A DNA stretch of 64,000 nt from positions 21,461,098 to 21,525,097 of the forward strand of contig CM070602.1 of the NCBI GenBank assembly GCA_036346395.1. Reading direction: 5' to 3'. The stretch's first letter is position 1; every line of letters starts with the position of its first letter. Under the pieces are notes generated by a model. That model did not search any database. It worked only from the letters and a program-made list of their open reading frames with translations, and was not told the DNA's origin. This document shows positions 1 to 10,995 of the stretch, piece by piece. The position numbers were made by a program, and so were the translations under genes. Origin of the DNA: Hsuehochloa calcarea (Eukaryota > Streptophyta > Magnoliopsida > Poales > Poaceae).

Positions 1-1456
1 AAGAAGCACTCTTTGAATTAACACAAGGTTGGGCAAAACCTGCAGATTTAAAAGATATTTTTGCAGGTTGGGTTTTGAATTCAATTAAACCTTTTTCCAA
101 GACTTGAATGACTTTTGGCTTTGAATTGTCTTGAAAAGAATTGAATCCTAAACCTTGCTTCTTATAAGGAGTTTTAGACTTGATATCATGTTTAACTGTT
201 TCTTACCTTTAGAAAATTTCTCTAATGTATCATGAAGGTAAGCATTTTCTTTTCTCAAATTAACACAAGCATCACAAGTTTTATCCATAGATTTCTCCTT
301 ATATAAAGCAATTTCAAGCTTAAGAGCAGAACAAGAAGCACAAATAGTAGTTTCAATATTGTCCTTAAGCTTAGCATATTTGACTCTAGCAGCTTCTAAG
401 ATATCTTTGATTTCATGTTCTTTTTCTAAGCATGAAGTGCAAGGGCTAGAATCAATCACATCAGAAGTAATCAATTTGCTAGATTCGAAACATTTTTCAC
501 AACGAGCAGTTTTAATTTCATTTAGCTTAGATCTAGCATTCTCAAGTTGTTGCACAGAAATATTATGAGCAGATTGCAATTTGGCAATTTCTGAATGCAT
601 AGCATGACAAGATAAACATTCATTAGGTTCAAGAGTCTTAGCATTTTAAAGTTCTACTTTCAGTTTGCCAATCTTTGATTCTAATTTCTTATTTTTTGTC
701 GTGACAAATTCTAGCGCTTCATCTTGACTAAGCAATTGCTCAACTATAGAATCATATTTAGCAAAAAGGTCATCATAAGAGGGAGGTACCTCATCATCAT
801 GAATATTGTCAGTGTCAGCCATGAAGCAAATGCCGGTGAAGTCTTTGGCCTTCTCTTTCTTCTTGTCTTTGGGAATCTCCTCCTCATTGTCCTTCTCGCT
901 ATCGGAGTCCACATCGCTCAAGGATTGATCCTGAAAAGCGGCAAGAACCCTATGAGCGGCCTTCACCAACTTACCAGACTCATGCTTTGACTTGATCCAT
1001 TGAGGCTTTTTCCAAGCTGACTTTCCCTCCTTATGGTTGCTCTTACCTTTCAGCTTGGGGCAATTTGCCAGGATATGATTAAACTCACCACACTCGTAGC
1101 AGGTCACAAGGTGCCTCTCTTTTTGTTTCTTACATTGTTGTAGGCCTTTGTAAATTTTTTAGCTAGGAGAGCTAACTCTGTCTCAGGGATACTTTCAAGC
1201 TCCTCATGAATCGCAGATAAACAAGTAAATGAAAAACCAGAAAACGATTCAAGAGTATCATCAGAGGACCTTTTGAGAGGATCAGCTATCAATGTCATGT
1301 TGTCTTTCTTGGGATGATCAACTCTTTTAATTTCATGAGTCTTGAGTTTACTATAAAGCAATTCTAAAGTAAGACTCGAAAGATCAATATTTTCCTCTAT
1401 AGCAGTAGCCTTCATCTCCCACTCCTTGGTGTTGATTGCAGCCAAGAGATGGGTGG
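1..1456 (-). pseudogene. copia gag, C-terminal part (zinc knuckle and coiled-coil tail), disrupted
   Basis: Downstream part of the copia gag, read on the minus strand from the gypsy insertion point at 1456 towards base 1. It starts with the end of the UBN2-type gag core, then a frameshift near 1105-1130 leads into a CCHC knuckle (CYECGEFNHILANC, about 1062-1104). An acidic, lysine-rich linker and a long coiled-coil segment follow, with four CxxC pairs (CEKC, CTSC, CASC, CDAC) between about 250 and 510. A stop at 646-648 separates the two open stretches (646-1107 and 148-600). Gag would package the element RNA in cytoplasmic virus-like particles. The two disabling lesions and the gypsy insertion show that this copy is dead. 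Confidence 0.85.
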
Positions 1457-4400
1457 TGTAGCGTCCCGCTTTTTCAGAGATTTTCAAAATTTTAAAAGAG
1501 AACCATTTGCTTCTATTCGTCAAAAGCTTAATTTGGAATTTCAGAATCAATTACAGTTAATATGAATTAATCAAACTTTAATTTAAATTAAAGTTTGTTT
1601 AATTGAGTTTTCTGGTATTTAAAATCAAAATTATTATTTTAAGTGTTTTCTTGGATTTATTGGGTTTTAGAAATTGATTTTCATTTTACCCGAAATTAAA
1701 AATTATTTTATTTGCAAAAGAAAAAGAAAAAAATTAAAGTTAAAAGTATTTTTATTAAGTCAAGAATAATTCAAGGAATTTCTGTGAATTTTTCTAGAAT
1801 TTTTGGGCTCTATTTGCTATTTTCTAAATTGCCTTTTCATTTGTTGGATTTTCTGAAAATCAAAAATCTTTTTAAAACTCCATCTCGCGGCGGGACCGAA
1901 TCCTTCGCCCACCATCGTTCCTCAACCGCCCAAGGCCTCCGCGTGCCCACTTTCGCGCCCGCCCACTCTCGCCCCGCCGCCGGATCGCGATCCGCCGCCT
2001 CGATCTCCGCGCGCCCGCCTCCGCTCCCGGCCGTGGATCTCCATCCGGCGCCCTCGCCGCCCGCACTTCTCTCTCTTCTCCGCCGTCCGACGAATCGGAC
2101 GACGCCTCCGCTCAAGGCCTCCTTCCTCCCGACCGTCTGATCGAAAATCGGACGGCGCCCGCTTGTCTTCTTCCTGCGCTCTCCTCTCTCTCTCTCGCCG
2201 GTGCGGTGGCAGCAAGATCTCCCGCCGCCGCCTCGATTCCCGCCCACTGCTGTTCCTCCTGGTCGGCGCGCCTCCGCTCCCTCCCTTTCTCTCTTCTGCG
2301 GCGCCGCCAAAGCCTCTGCCGAGCTCGCGCTCCCCTCTCCTCCGCCTGTGACCTCCCCCGTGCTCCCTCGCCATGGCCTCGGCTCTATTTAAAGAGCGCC
2401 TCGCCCGCTTCCTTCCTCTCCTCCGCTTCCCCTCCTCCTTCCCTTCCCCGCTCTCTCTCGCCGCTATCCTCTCTTTTTGTTTGGCCGCCACTCCCGCCGC
2501 CGTGCACCACCGCCTCAGCCTCCTCGGCCGCCAAACCCCTCCACCGTCTTTCCCGCGCCGCCGCCGTCCTGGTGCACCTTTCCCGCCGCCGGCCGACCCT
2601 CCGCCGCCGTGCCATTGTCTCTCCCGGCTCGAGCCGAGCACACCTCCTCTCTCTCTCTCTCTCCCTCCTCTCGAGCCGGCGGCCGTAGCGCCGCGTGGCG
2701 CCACGTCATCGCCACGTAGGCGGACTTGCTCACGTGGCAGCCCATTTGGCGCCACGTGGCCGCTGACTGTTTTTCCCGAATTTCCAGTAGCAAAATAAAT
2801 CCTGAAATTCCCAAAAATCCAGAAAAACCCTAATTCTATCATTTCATGTGATTTCCAACTTCTTTCTTCCATAACTTTCGCATCCGAACTCCGATTTGGG
2901 TGATCCAAATTTCTATATTCATATAAATTCAGCCCTTTCATTTGGTTCTGGTTTTGTAATTTTTGGAGTTCATTTGGTGCTGTTTTATTTATTGTTGCTA
3001 TTCTCGCACGTGTAGATTCTGGCGTTTCGGAAGATTTCTTCGACCCGACGACCGAAGACCCGCTCCTCGTCAACGAAGGCAAGTCGTAGGCCTTTGACCA
3101 TGTTGAACCCATTTTTATAAATGTATATTGTTTTAAATTATCATGCATGGCTAGTTTTATTAAAAATGGTTTTGGGAGTAGATAATTACCAAATTGCCAT
3201 TATGCCTCCTTGATAAATTGAAAATGAAATGTCTCCTTGAATGACATATATCCTTGGACACCTTAGGTTGGTTATTACTAGTTGGACATAATTGTATTAC
3301 CAACTTGGGTGCGTATATTTGCTTAGTCTCGCTTTAGTTATCCATGGGACTCACGATCACATGTTCATGATGAATGAAATTTGACTAATGGAACTATGGA
3401 ATTGTGGTGTGATGCCACTGTAATTAAAATGTGTTGAGCCATGGCAGGGATTGCCATTTGGTCAGGAATGAACAAAAATGATTTATACTCGGGCTTGTGG
3501 TAGGGAGTTAAGGTGGGTGTGTGATGCACATTGGGATGTGGAAGGTCTCGTCTGAGCAGCCAACTAAGGACTTAACTTTGCAAGTCAATGATCTGGGCCA
3601 ACTCGTGCAACCACAAGTCCGGTATGGGACGGACCTGGCCAACTAATTAGGGAAGTTTTGAGTCGGTTCTGCTTGGGTTGATTATTGGCGCAAGAGGGGC
3701 CGTGAAGGCTAAACCTTAGCGAGCGTAATCGAGGCAAAATGGACCTTTGTAAAGGCCTTGTGATAATCACTTAGTCGCACACCTCTAAGTGTGTGAGCGG
3801 ACAAGACAAGTGATTTATCTCTTGTGGGTAAAGTCGCACAACCTCTGCAGAGTGTAAAAATCTATTCAATAGCCGTGTCCCTGCTACTGGACATGCACGG
3901 TGATTTCGCAAAGGTAGCATTTTCAAAAATGTGGTTTGGTTCGATGGAAAGGTTTGGTTGGAATGGTTGGGAAGTGAACGGGATGTTCACTGTTTGTTTC
4001 AAAAGAACTTGGTTATCTATGTATTATTCTTTTAAAATCCTGCTTTGCAATCTAATTATGGTATTTACCGTTAAACTTGCTTTCTGCAAATTAGCCATAA
4101 AGCCATTATTGTTTAAGCCTTACATGAATACTATGTGCATACATTTCTCTACGACTTGCTGAGTACTTTATGTACTCACGGCTTTATGCCCTTTGTTGAT
4201 CAGTCCCAGCAGAAGAATCAGGACAGGTTGAGTACTATGAGGAAGGCTACTTTGAAGACTTCGCGAACTAAGTCACGCCCTCCACTGATTGCCTGTGGGC
4301 ATGTCGATTGGGCTCCACGATTTTGAGATTTCACGCGGATACTGTTGTTGCTAAGCCACGTGAGGCGACTTTTGTAAGAGCTTGACCATAAGGTCCTTTG

Positions 4401-4556
4401 TCGTTAACTAATATTACTTTGTCTCGCTTCATTAGTTCGTTGTTGAATGGTTATGATAACATCATTGTTGCAACTGTGCGAGCTAGCTACTGATCATGGG
4501 ACTAGCTCGGTATGCACAGAGGGTCTCGGGGTTGTGTGACACCCGGGGCGCCGACA
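1457..4556 (+). repeat. gypsy 5' LTR
   Basis: Runs from TGTAGCGTCCCGC to GGGGCGCCGACA. It has an AT-rich first 400 bases, a GC-rich core (about 1885-2770) with CTATTTAAAGAGCGCC at about 2382-2397 as likely core promoter (TATTTAAA), and an AT-balanced last 1.7 kb. The last part is nearly identical to the 3' LTR, while the GC-rich core differs heavily. Long ORFs in the core (for example the 408-codon minus-strand one at 1922-3148) are not preserved in the partner LTR and are not genes. Confidence 0.94.
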
Positions 4557-4561
4557 AGAGA

Positions 4562-4574
4562 TGGTATCAGAGCC
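4562..4574 (+). other. primer-binding site of the gypsy element
   Basis: TGGTATCAGAGCC, five bases after the LTR end; matches the 3' end of initiator tRNA-Met, which would prime minus-strand DNA synthesis. Confidence 0.95.
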
Positions 4575-5373
4575 ATATCGACTGTAGGGCGTAACCTTTA
4601 GTTAGCTTGGTCGTCTTAGTCAAAAAGTCAAAAGAAATTTTCTAAACCAAACCAAGCAATTAACTTGACTAGATATTCTTCTCTCATCTTATTCTGTTCT
4701 TTCTCACCTTGTTCTATTCTTTTCTTATCATCTTACCCTCTTATATCATTCTTGAGTTCTTTTATCTTATCTTTTCTGAAACTTGGTTTTCCAAATTTAC
4801 ATTGACTCTCTCATCTCTGGATTATCCCTAGGATCAAGCCCTTCAAGATCAAGCAATGGAAGTTTTGGAAGTTCAAGAACCACCGCCTGATCCAAGTTGA
4901 CCCTCCATATCAGCTAGATTGGTAGTTGCCCTCCCTAGTTTTAGTATCGCTTAGTCCGCGTAATAGGGCTTTTGTGCTTGAGTGTCTCTTTCTTGTTTTC
5001 TTCTTGATAGCTTTCCGGCTATCCGTTCGTTGGGTAAAATCAACTTTGTCCGCATTAGGCTGATCCATCTATCTCCCTTGTTTCTTACTCATCTAAATGC
5101 TTTTCCCTCTCACCTATTGTGCTTTCTCCCTCTCATCTATGAAACCTGTGAAGAATTATTGCAAAATGGTTCAAACCCGTAAGTCCCTCGGAAGCTACTC
5201 TTCCTGGAAATAACCAATGTGTTTTGATGCCAACATAGGTAGCTTTGGAGGATCTTTGATAAGACTGATTTTGAGATTTAACTGGGTATATGTAAGAAGT
5301 TATTGTGGATACCAGAGTATGATAATGGGTATGCCTTGATTATAAATGGTTTAAAGAATAGCATATTGTTGGA
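4575..5373 (+). other. gypsy leader, no recognisable gag
   Basis: About 800 bases between the PBS and the inserted solo LTR. The part at 4660-4800 is strongly T/C-rich (TTCTCTCATCTTATTCTG and similar), like an untranslated leader. The rest has only short reading frames (the longest 66 codons, 4982-5182) without gag motifs. I see no protein-coding evidence here. Confidence 0.6.
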
Positions 5374-7153
5374 TGTTGGACCGTAAAGGCGACTAGAGGG
5401 GGGGGTGAATAGGAGCACGCTCACTTTTTCACAAATTATGAACTCAATACAATTTTACTCCAGTAGCTATTAGAAAGCTATGAAGATCAATATACCAGTA
5501 CAGCGGAAGACAAGTATTGAATCCAATTAAATCCCCTAAGCAAAATAACAAAATCAACTAAGATTGCAAAGACTCACAGCACGGGCGGTCTGACCGCTGT
5601 ACCCAACCGGTCGGACCGATTGTCGCGCGGTCCGACCGGCGTTGTCTTTGCGGTCGGACCGCTCCAAAATCGGTCGACCGGTGATGACGCGCGGTCCGAC
5701 CGCCGACTCGAACCGATCCGCAACAAAGAAATCAGCCGATGACGGTTGCAATTAGGTGAAACTTTGATTCTCACCCAATCTTTATGAAACTTTGCACACA
5801 CCTTCTATATGCTATTGAGAACCTATTCCAATCGAATATTATGATAATTCTTGGAACGATCTTGAGCAATTGCCAATTGATTAACAGAAGGTCTAAAACC
5901 GGGCAAGAACGAAAACTTGATCCCAATGCTTGTTCGTGAGAGATTGATGATCAAGATGATGCTAGATAGATTCACACATATCACAGAAAGCTAATCCACG
6001 TGAAAGAATCAATCACAAACTCGCGGATCAATGGAAGCCCTAAAAACACGAAATTGAAAGCAAGAACGAAAGGAGACTTATCTCAAGCAAACCTTGCATA
6101 GATTGATTTCGTGATTGATGCTGGATTACATCCACACCATCATGGATCAGTGGACAATCAAAGATCACGAAATTCACCACAAACCATCAAGAGCCCTAGC
6201 CTCCACCTCAACTCCCCTAAAGACAATTAGGGTTTTGAAACATAAAAAGGCGAGAGAGAGCAAGAGGTGTAGCCACCATCTCCTCCTATTTATAGTGGAG
6301 GCCTAAAACTCTTAGGGTTTGACTTAATTGGGCTCCCGTTAAGGCCCACTAACAAACGGGTCACACACGCACGCTCGCAGCGCCGTCTTTAACCTTTTGA
6401 CCTAAACCGCTTCACCATGCGCCATGGATTCGCCAATAGGTCACCCTTGTCCATCTTGTGTCACGCTGAGTCGTTGACCTCACCCGCATCGCCAATCGCT
6501 CGACCTCAACTCTCCGAGTCTAGTCCCGATCCTCCTCGCCGCTGACCGTCGCTGACCACCAAGCAACATGCACAACCACGCATAAGCAAACACGATTCGG
6601 GAACAAGTTCTTCACAACTTGACCCATGTTAGTCAAAACATGCATCATGCAAATCATATGCCATGAAACCGATGACTTTGACCTAACAAAACAACATCGC
6701 CACGGTTGGCGGACGTTCGTTATTACGGTCCGACCGCCCAGTGAGCGGCGGATCGCCCCATGGCGGTCGGACCGCTCCACGTGAGCCGGTCGGACCGCCT
6801 GGGACTTAGCCAAATTCAAACTCCCAAATTCAAACCTTCGGAAATTAAAACGAATAGAACTTCTTACCGAGACTCCAAAATTATGAGACCAAGTGCATTG
6901 GGATCCTCACTTGCCTACAACACCTATTTTTGGCCCACTGTTTGACCACTTTAGGTCACAATGGTCCGATCGCGCACATGGCGGTCGGCCCGACCGATTT
7001 GGGACCTCGGACCGCCGATGCTAGGATCGGTCGGACCGCCTCGCCCGTAATGCTCGTAGCTTTGTCGAAAACACGTGAAACGACGAACCGTAAACGCCAT
7101 TGCCAATTGTCACATCATCCTAAGATCTGGGACATATCACCATGAAATCCACA
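5374..7153 (-). mobile_element. solo copia LTR inserted in the gypsy interior, TSD TTGGA
   Basis: A lone 1,780-bp LTR with TG...CA ends, flanked by TTGGA on both sides (5369-5373 and 7154-7158). It is the same family and orientation as 14623-16420, including the two CGGTCCGACCG clusters (about 5580-5720 and 6725-7045). A solo LTR arises by unequal recombination between the two LTRs of a full copy. The event post-dates the gypsy insertion at 1457. Confidence 0.95.
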
Positions 7154-8470
7154 TTGGATTATATAAATCGTGGAGTAAAGTGATCTGGGAGGAAAATCTT
7201 GATTAATCATGAAGGATAAAAGAATCTGAAGTACCAATTTGATTATTAGGAGACGTTGTATTTAAATTGAATCTTGAGCTGGTTATAATGTCGGTTGGAT
7301 ATTTGGAATTGAGAAATTGTGCAGAAGAGGCACAGAGTAGAATGCGAAGAGAATTGGATTTTTCATATCGATTTATGATGTTAATTTTGGAAGAATTGGT
7401 TGGATCTTGGTTGGATTGTAGAAATACATGATTACTAGATTGTAGAATTAAATTATCATTGATATGAGATTATGGGAGATTGGATTATAGAAAGGTATCT
7501 CGGATGAATTATAGAAATTGATCTTAACTGGATTATGGAAATATGATTATGGAATTTGGGTTATAGAAATATAATTTGCTAGATGATGGATTACGGAATA
7601 TATTATGATTGGATTTGGATTAAAGGATTACCTGATTGTTAAGGATTTGGATTATATGATCGCCAATTCTTGACGATGATTGTGGTGGATTATGTTGAAT
7701 CAAGAAGAATGGAATTAATTGAGTTTGTTGGTCACATTGGATTCAATTGGATGTGGTTGAATAGAGAAATTGGGATTTGAAGAGAAGTTTTTGTTGGATT
7801 ATAGAGATATGTCTTGATCGGATTATAGAATTGCGCATTTGTGGAGATTGGATTATGCAAACAGATGATTGTTGGATATTGGAATTTATGATTGACGGAT
7901 ATATTACTGATATCGGAGTTGGTCCAAAATAATTGTTGGATTGATGAATATCTTCAGGTATTGGAGTTGGACTAAATAAATGTTGGATAAGTGGTGATAA
8001 ATTAATTTGGTGGGTTAAATTTGATTCTTTGGATTACAAGCGGTCTTTTTGGAAGGATCTATAGTAAAGATATTGAATTTATATAAGGGAATTCTGAGGG
8101 TTGCAATTGATAAATTTGCTTGAGGAAATTTAGTGGATAATGTTGTGGATTTAGTCAATAATTTTGGAGGAAGCAATTACGTGACTATAATCTTTGGAAG
8201 AATTTTGTTTCAAAAAGGATAAAAAGAATTTAGCGTGATCTTGGAGTTTATCCGATCGGAAGATGCGACTATGGCCACTAGATTTCGTGGATTTATGCAG
8301 AAAAGAAATCATGTAGTCGAAGTGGTGAATCTACTGGATTATTTAAAACTTATGCCAAAGAAGGATGTGTGAATCATGTTGGTGTATCGATAAAGTATGA
8401 GATCGATTAAATGATTGGATTTTAAGTGGGTGACCTTATGACATGCTGGATTGGTAGATTTCAATAATAG
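7154..8470 (+). other. C-poor, GGATTATAGAAAT-rich filler inside the gypsy element
   Basis: About 1.3 kb where the plus strand is very poor in C and rich in T, A and G, with dozens of degenerate copies of GGATTATAGAAAT and TTGGATT. No ORF of useful length and no gag, protease or RT motif is found, although these should lie here in an intact gypsy element. It could be hypermutated former coding DNA or acquired filler; I cannot tell which. Confidence 0.6.
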
Positions 8471-8639
8471 TGAGAATTGGATTCAGCAATTTGGAAGACA
8501 ACATTGATAGCTTCTTAGTTGGCACTCCAGAACATAGTTGTAAACCCGCAGTTTGGCATCAGTTTCCCATAATGGAGCTACCACTGCAGCTGTCACAGAT
8601 GTGCAACACGTCCCGTTGTGCCGCAATAGAAGGATTGCC

Positions 8640-10983
8640 TCGAGATAACATAGGAACTGTCGCATCTGAAGAAAAGCATGAAGAGCACCTCCGATTGGTC
8701 CTGAATAAGCTTAGAGATCATCAACTCTATGCCAAATTCAGCAAGTGTGAGTTTTGGATGAAAGAAGTTACTTTCTTGGGACATGTTATGTCTGCGGAAG
8801 GAGTGTCTGTAACCCTAGTAAGGTTAAGGATGTGCTTAATTGGGAGTCACCCAAGTCGGTGCCTCAGGTCAGAAGTTTTCTTGGAATGGCAGGATACTAT
8901 CGTCGATTCATAGAAGGATTCTCCAAAATAGCAAGACCCCTCACTCAGCTGTTGAAGAAGGAGAAGAAATTTGCTTGGACGCCAGATTGTGAGCAAAGCT
9001 TTCAAGAGTTGAAGAAGCGTTTGACAACAGCTCCGGTGTTGATTTTGCCCGATGTCCGGAAATTTTTTGAGATTTTCTGTGATGCATCCCGGCAAGGACT
9101 TGGTTGTGTCCTGATGCAAGAAAGGAAGGTAGTAGCCTATGCTTCCCGTCAATTGAGGCCTCATGAAGTGAATTACCCCACTCATGACTTGGAGTTAGCT
9201 GCCGTAGTGCATGCCTTAAAGATATGACGTCATTACCTTATTGGTAATCGCTGTGAAGTCTATACGGACCATAAGAGCTTGAAGTACATTTTCACTCAAG
9301 CTGATCTTAATATGAGGCAAAGAAGATGGTTAGAGTTAATCAAGAATTATGATATTGGAATCTATTACCACCCAGGCAAAGCTAATGTTGTGGCAGATGC
9401 CTTGAGTAGAAAAGTCTACTGCAATACCCTAGCGATCAAGGAAAGTCAGCCAGCCCTACATGAAGAATTCCAGAAGCTCAAGTTAGAGTTGGTTGAAGAA
9501 GGTTACCTAGCTGCCCTAGAAGTTCAACCCACCTTGCGGAATCAGATCAAGGAAGCTCAAAGTGAAGATGCCAATATTAAGGAAATTAAGAGCAACATGA
9601 AGAAGGGTAAAGCCCTGAGATTTTCAGAAGATGAACAAGGCACCATTTGGTTTGATGTTTAATTTGTGTTCCAGATCAAAAGAGCTTACAAATTGATACT
9701 CAAGGAAGTCCATGAAACTTTGTACTCCATTCACCCTGGAAGCACAAAAATGTACCAAGACCTTAAGGAAATGTATTGGTGGTCTAGCATGAAGCGTGAG
9801 ATTGCTGAGTATGTAGTTCAATGTGATGTCTGTCAGCGAGTAAAAGCCGAGCATCAAAGACCTGCTGGACTCCTACAACCCTTGAGAGTGCCTGAATGGA
9901 AATGGGAAGAAATTGGCATGGATTTTATCACTGGCTTGCCAAGGACAAGGTCAGGATATGATTCTATCTGGGTAATTGTGGATCGTCTAACCAAAGTTGC
10001 TCACTTTCTCCCACTCAAGACTACTTACTCTGGTGATAGACTGGCAGAATTGTACATGGCAAAGATAGTGTGCCAGCATGGTGTACCAAAGAAGATCGTG
10101 TCAGATCGAGGAACCCAGTTCACCTCAAGATTTTGGCAAAAGTTGCACCGTGTTTTGGGTACTAATCTAAATTTCAGTGCAGCTTATCATCCCCAGATGG
10201 ACGGACAGACAGAAAGAGTAAATCAAATCCTAGAAGATATGTTGAGGGCTTGTGCCTTAGCAAATCAGACCAGTTGGGATCAAATGCTGCCTTATGCAGA
10301 GTTTTCCTATAACAACAGTTACCAGTCAAGCCTCCAGATGTCCCCATTTGAAGCTCTTTATGGAAGAAAATGCAGAACACCGTTGTATTGGAATGAAGTG
10401 GGTGAAAGACAAGTATTTGGACCAAATATTTTGGAAAAAGCCGAAGAGCAAGTTCGATCAATCAGGGAAAAGCTAAAACAAATGAGTATCAGTGTAAGAG
10501 TTATGCCGATAACCGTCGCGAGATCTAACATTTGCACTGTGATCATGTGTACCAAGGTGTCGCCTCTCAAAGGGATGCGCTGCTTTTAGTAAGCGAAAGC
10601 TTGCACCAAGGTACATCGGACATTTCCCAGTTCTAGCCCGAAGAGGAGAAGTCGCTTATCAGTTGGACCTCCCACCTCAGCTGTCAGATGTGCATAATGT
10701 CTTCCACGTGTCTCAACTGAAGAAGTGTTTGCGTGTGCCCGAAGAGCAGATGCCAATGGAATCAATTGCTCTGCAGGAACACCTCACCTACAAGGAGCAC
10801 CCCACAAAGATCTTGGAAATAGCAGAGCGGGTGACAAGAAGCAAGACCATCCGTTTCTGCAAGGTCCAGTGGAGCAATCACACCGAAGAAGAAGCCACTT
10901 GGGAACGAGAAGACGACTTGAGGGCTGAGTTTCCCCACCTATTCTCTAGTCAGCCTGAATCTCGGGGTCGAGATTCCCTTTAA
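8640..10983 (+). pseudogene. gypsy pol remnant: RT C-terminus, RNase H, integrase, chromodomain-like tail
   Basis: Read left to right: the end of RT with LYAKFSKCEFW and TFLGHVMSAEGV (about 8728-8810); the thumb with VRSFLGMAGYYRRFI (about 8868); RNase H with FCDASRQGLGCVLMQ (about 9076) and YTDHKSLKYIF (about 9259); an HHCC integrase finger ending CDVCQRVK (about 9820-9845); the catalytic DDE with GMDFITGLP (about 9918), SDRGTQFTSRFW (about 10100) and HPQMDGQTERVNQ (about 10190); and a chromodomain-like tail VQWSNHTEEEATWERE (about 10864). Lesions include a frameshift near 8815, TGA at 9225-9227 where Trp is usual, a stop at 9660-9662 and a frameshift near 10485. RT palm, protease and gag are absent. 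It is non-functional. Confidence 0.93.
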
Positions 10984-10995
10984 GAGGGGTAGGTT
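10983..10995 (+). other. polypurine tract before the gypsy 3' LTR
   Basis: AGAGGGGTAGGTT directly before the TGTAGCATCC start of the 3' LTR, the expected position of the plus-strand primer. Confidence 0.8.

Noticed and set aside
1922..3148. 408-codon minus-strand ORF, Arg/Gly-rich
   Set aside because: It lies in the GC-rich LTR core; the partner LTR does not keep the frame, and composition alone explains its length.
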